Shown here: one piece after another, positions 26,089 to 27,181 of the stretch | How positions within the stretch are numbered: position 1 is the stretch's first letter | Layout: each line of letters opens with the position of its first letter | From: Mariniphaga sp. | Lineage (GTDB): Bacteria; Bacteroidota; Bacteroidia; Bacteroidales; Prolixibacteraceae | Reading direction: 5' to 3' | Length of the DNA stretch: 27,181 nt | NCBI GenBank assembly: GCA_025363795.1 | Contig: JANYLE010000446.1 | Span: 1 to 27,181, forward strand | Program-made: the position numbers and the translations under genes | The notes under the pieces: model-generated | The model's database searches: none | Told to the model about the DNA's origin: nothing | The model's input: the letters and a program-made list of their open reading frames with translations, nothing else

Positions 26089-27141
26089 ATGAAAATTTTA
26101 AATTTCATTTTTCTTTCGGTGCTTTCTTATATTGCCGTGGTTGCTAATCCTGATAGAGCATGGAAAGAATTGGCGCCGCCTGAAATAAATGGAGTTTGGA
26201 TTCAACCAGCCAGGAATAAACCTGCGCGACCGGTATGGGGGAATGTTAATGGATTGCAGGTCGGCTTATCCCCACTGCCAGGTCCGCGTGGGTTGTTAAG
26301 GATTTACACTCCCTATCTGGAACATTCAGAAGGCATCATTATTAATTATGTTGCTATTGAACCAATTCCCGTTGGAACAGAATTCAGAGGATTTTCAGAA
26401 TTAGAAATGAGTTCTATAGATAATAAACAGGGAAAACGATTCTGGAGTTCTGATGATTCACTAGCAATTGCTCCAAGACAAGAAGAATATCCTGCAAGAG
26501 GCCTTGTGAGTGGAATGGGTAACAAACAGACTCTGACGGTTTTTATTTTTGTTGAACCTTTTCAGAATGGAGCCAAAGTTTTCATCCGTCTTCGATTTTT
26601 AAAAGAAAAGCCTTATGAAGTTGAAATATCTACATTTAAACAGAAAGGTTCCGCTCCACTAAGATATTGCATTGTTACTGCGACTATGGGAAATTATGCA
26701 CGACTACGTACCATCTTCTTTGAAAATAGAACGAAGTCCGCCGCTGATCTCTGGCCTCATTATAGGGGAGATGCTTTTTCCCCGCATTTTGCTTTTCCTA
26801 TAAAAGAGATGATCCGGGACAAGAATAGAGGTGCCTACTTCATTGCCGCTCCCAACGAAAAAAATCCATCAGATGCAGAATATTCTCCTGGTACGAATTC
26901 ACATTGGAAATACGAAGGCAAGGTAGCTACACAATACTGGCATTCCGAAAAACCTGATTCATCCCTTGAAGGGTTAGTTAATGGACGAATTGTTTATTGG
27001 GCCAGTAATTCTCCGATTCCGGGAGGTATTGCAATTGAAAATTTTGAAATGAAGGAAGCATTTAGGAATGGTGCAACCTATGTTTATGGCATAAATCCAC
27101 TTCGGCCTGAAGAATTTATAAACAGACTTAAAGAGAAATAA
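26089..27141 (+). CDS. Uncharacterised secreted protein, 350 aa
   Basis: I cannot assign a named family. Residues 1-19 form a signal peptide ending in VVA. The mature part is rich in beta-strand-like segments, with the notable motifs GLLRIYTPYLEHSEG (near 68-82), NYVAIEPIPVGTEFRGFSELE (about 86-106, cited here as NYVAIEPI and FRGFSELE), FVEPFQNGAKVFI and TATMGNYARLR. The pattern of an extended hydrophilic beta-protein reminds me of conserved hypothetical proteins in Planctomycetota and Bacteroidota PULs, but this is memory of sequence style only. No transmembrane segment or lipobox is seen. It starts 14 bases after the GH116 gene, so it is surely in the same transcript and probably acts on or binds the same glycan. 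It could be a carbohydrate-binding protein, a lyase or a new hydrolase. Confidence 0.75.
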   Translation: MKILNFIFLSVLSYIAVVANPDRAWKELAPPEINGVWIQPARNKPARPVWGNVNGLQVGLSPLPGPRGLLRIYTPYLEHSEGIIINYVAIEPIPVGTEFRGFSELEMSSIDNKQGKRFWSSDDSLAIAPRQEEYPARGLVSGMGNKQTLTVFIFVEPFQNGAKVFIRLRFLKEKPYEVEISTFKQKGSAPLRYCIVTATMGNYARLRTIFFENRTKSAADLWPHYRGDAFSPHFAFPIKEMIRDKNRGAYFIAAPNEKNPSDAEYSPGTNSHWKYEGKVATQYWHSEKPDSSLEGLVNGRIVYWASNSPIPGGIAIENFEMKEAFRNGATYVYGINPLRPEEFINRLKEK

Positions 27142-27181
27142 ATAATATCAGAGTAAATGCGGAAGAAGGGATGACTATTCT

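Noticed and set aside
305..27141. Reading the locus as an L-fucose (fucosylated glycan) PUL because of fucI and fucP
   Set aside because: No alpha-L-fucosidase, fuculokinase or fuculose-phosphate aldolase is present, whereas GH172 and GH116 fit D-arabinofuranose release; it remains possible if such genes lie outside the window.
27171..27181. ATG at 27171 after a purine-rich GGAAGAAGGG as the start of another gene
   Set aside because: Only eleven bases remain before the window ends, so neither frame nor product can be judged.
1..27181. CRISPR arrays, tRNA or rRNA genes, insertion sequences
   Set aside because: No regularly spaced repeats, cloverleaf-like or rRNA sequence, or transposase-like frame was noticed by eye.

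Overview
The window comes from a Bacteroidota (Bacteroidia-type) genome. It is AT-rich, starts lack Shine-Dalgarno sequences, and it carries an adjacent SusC/SusD pair with Bacteroidota lipoprotein signals. I cannot name the genus. All genes lie on the + strand and together form one large polysaccharide utilization locus (PUL) with a catabolic operon.

Layout. (1) Positions 1-165 hold a piece of an L-fucose isomerase gene. Its first 123 bases are an exact copy of an internal stretch of the intact isomerase gene at 13013-14794. (2) Positions 305-4886 encode a SusC-like TonB-dependent transporter and a SusD-like lipoprotein, closed by a perfect 12-bp hairpin. (3) Positions 5107-10044 encode a large secreted protein of an unrecognised (alpha/alpha)-barrel-like family and a GH116-type hydrolase. 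(4) A 658-bp non-coding stretch (10045-10702) follows. (5) A LacI-family regulator sits at 10703-11713, with a copy of the same LacI-type palindrome before it and after it. (6) Positions 11772-27141 hold a long catabolic run: GH172 enzyme, FucI-type isomerase, DUF6786-like lipoprotein, FucP-type MFS symporter, second GH172, third two-domain GH172-like protein, second member of the unrecognised family, second GH116 (with an inserted domain), and an uncharacterised 350-aa secreted protein.

Proposed joint function (inference). GH172 enzymes are known to release D-arabinofuranose or D-fructofuranose, and GH116 includes an exo-beta-D-arabinofuranosidase. FucI and FucP are known to accept D-arabinose as well as L-fucose. 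No fucosidase is present. The simplest reading is a PUL for a D-arabinofuranose-rich glycan, such as the D-arabinan of mycobacterial arabinogalactan or lipoarabinomannan. SusCD would import oligosaccharides, GH172 and GH116 would trim alpha- and beta-linked D-Araf, FucP would take up D-arabinose, and FucI would convert it to D-ribulose under LacI control. The known endo-D-arabinanase type (GH183) and a ribulose kinase are not visible here.

The most promising undescribed element is the unrecognised 771/694-aa family. It occurs twice, each time directly upstream of a GH116 gene, with shared acidic motifs that look catalytic.
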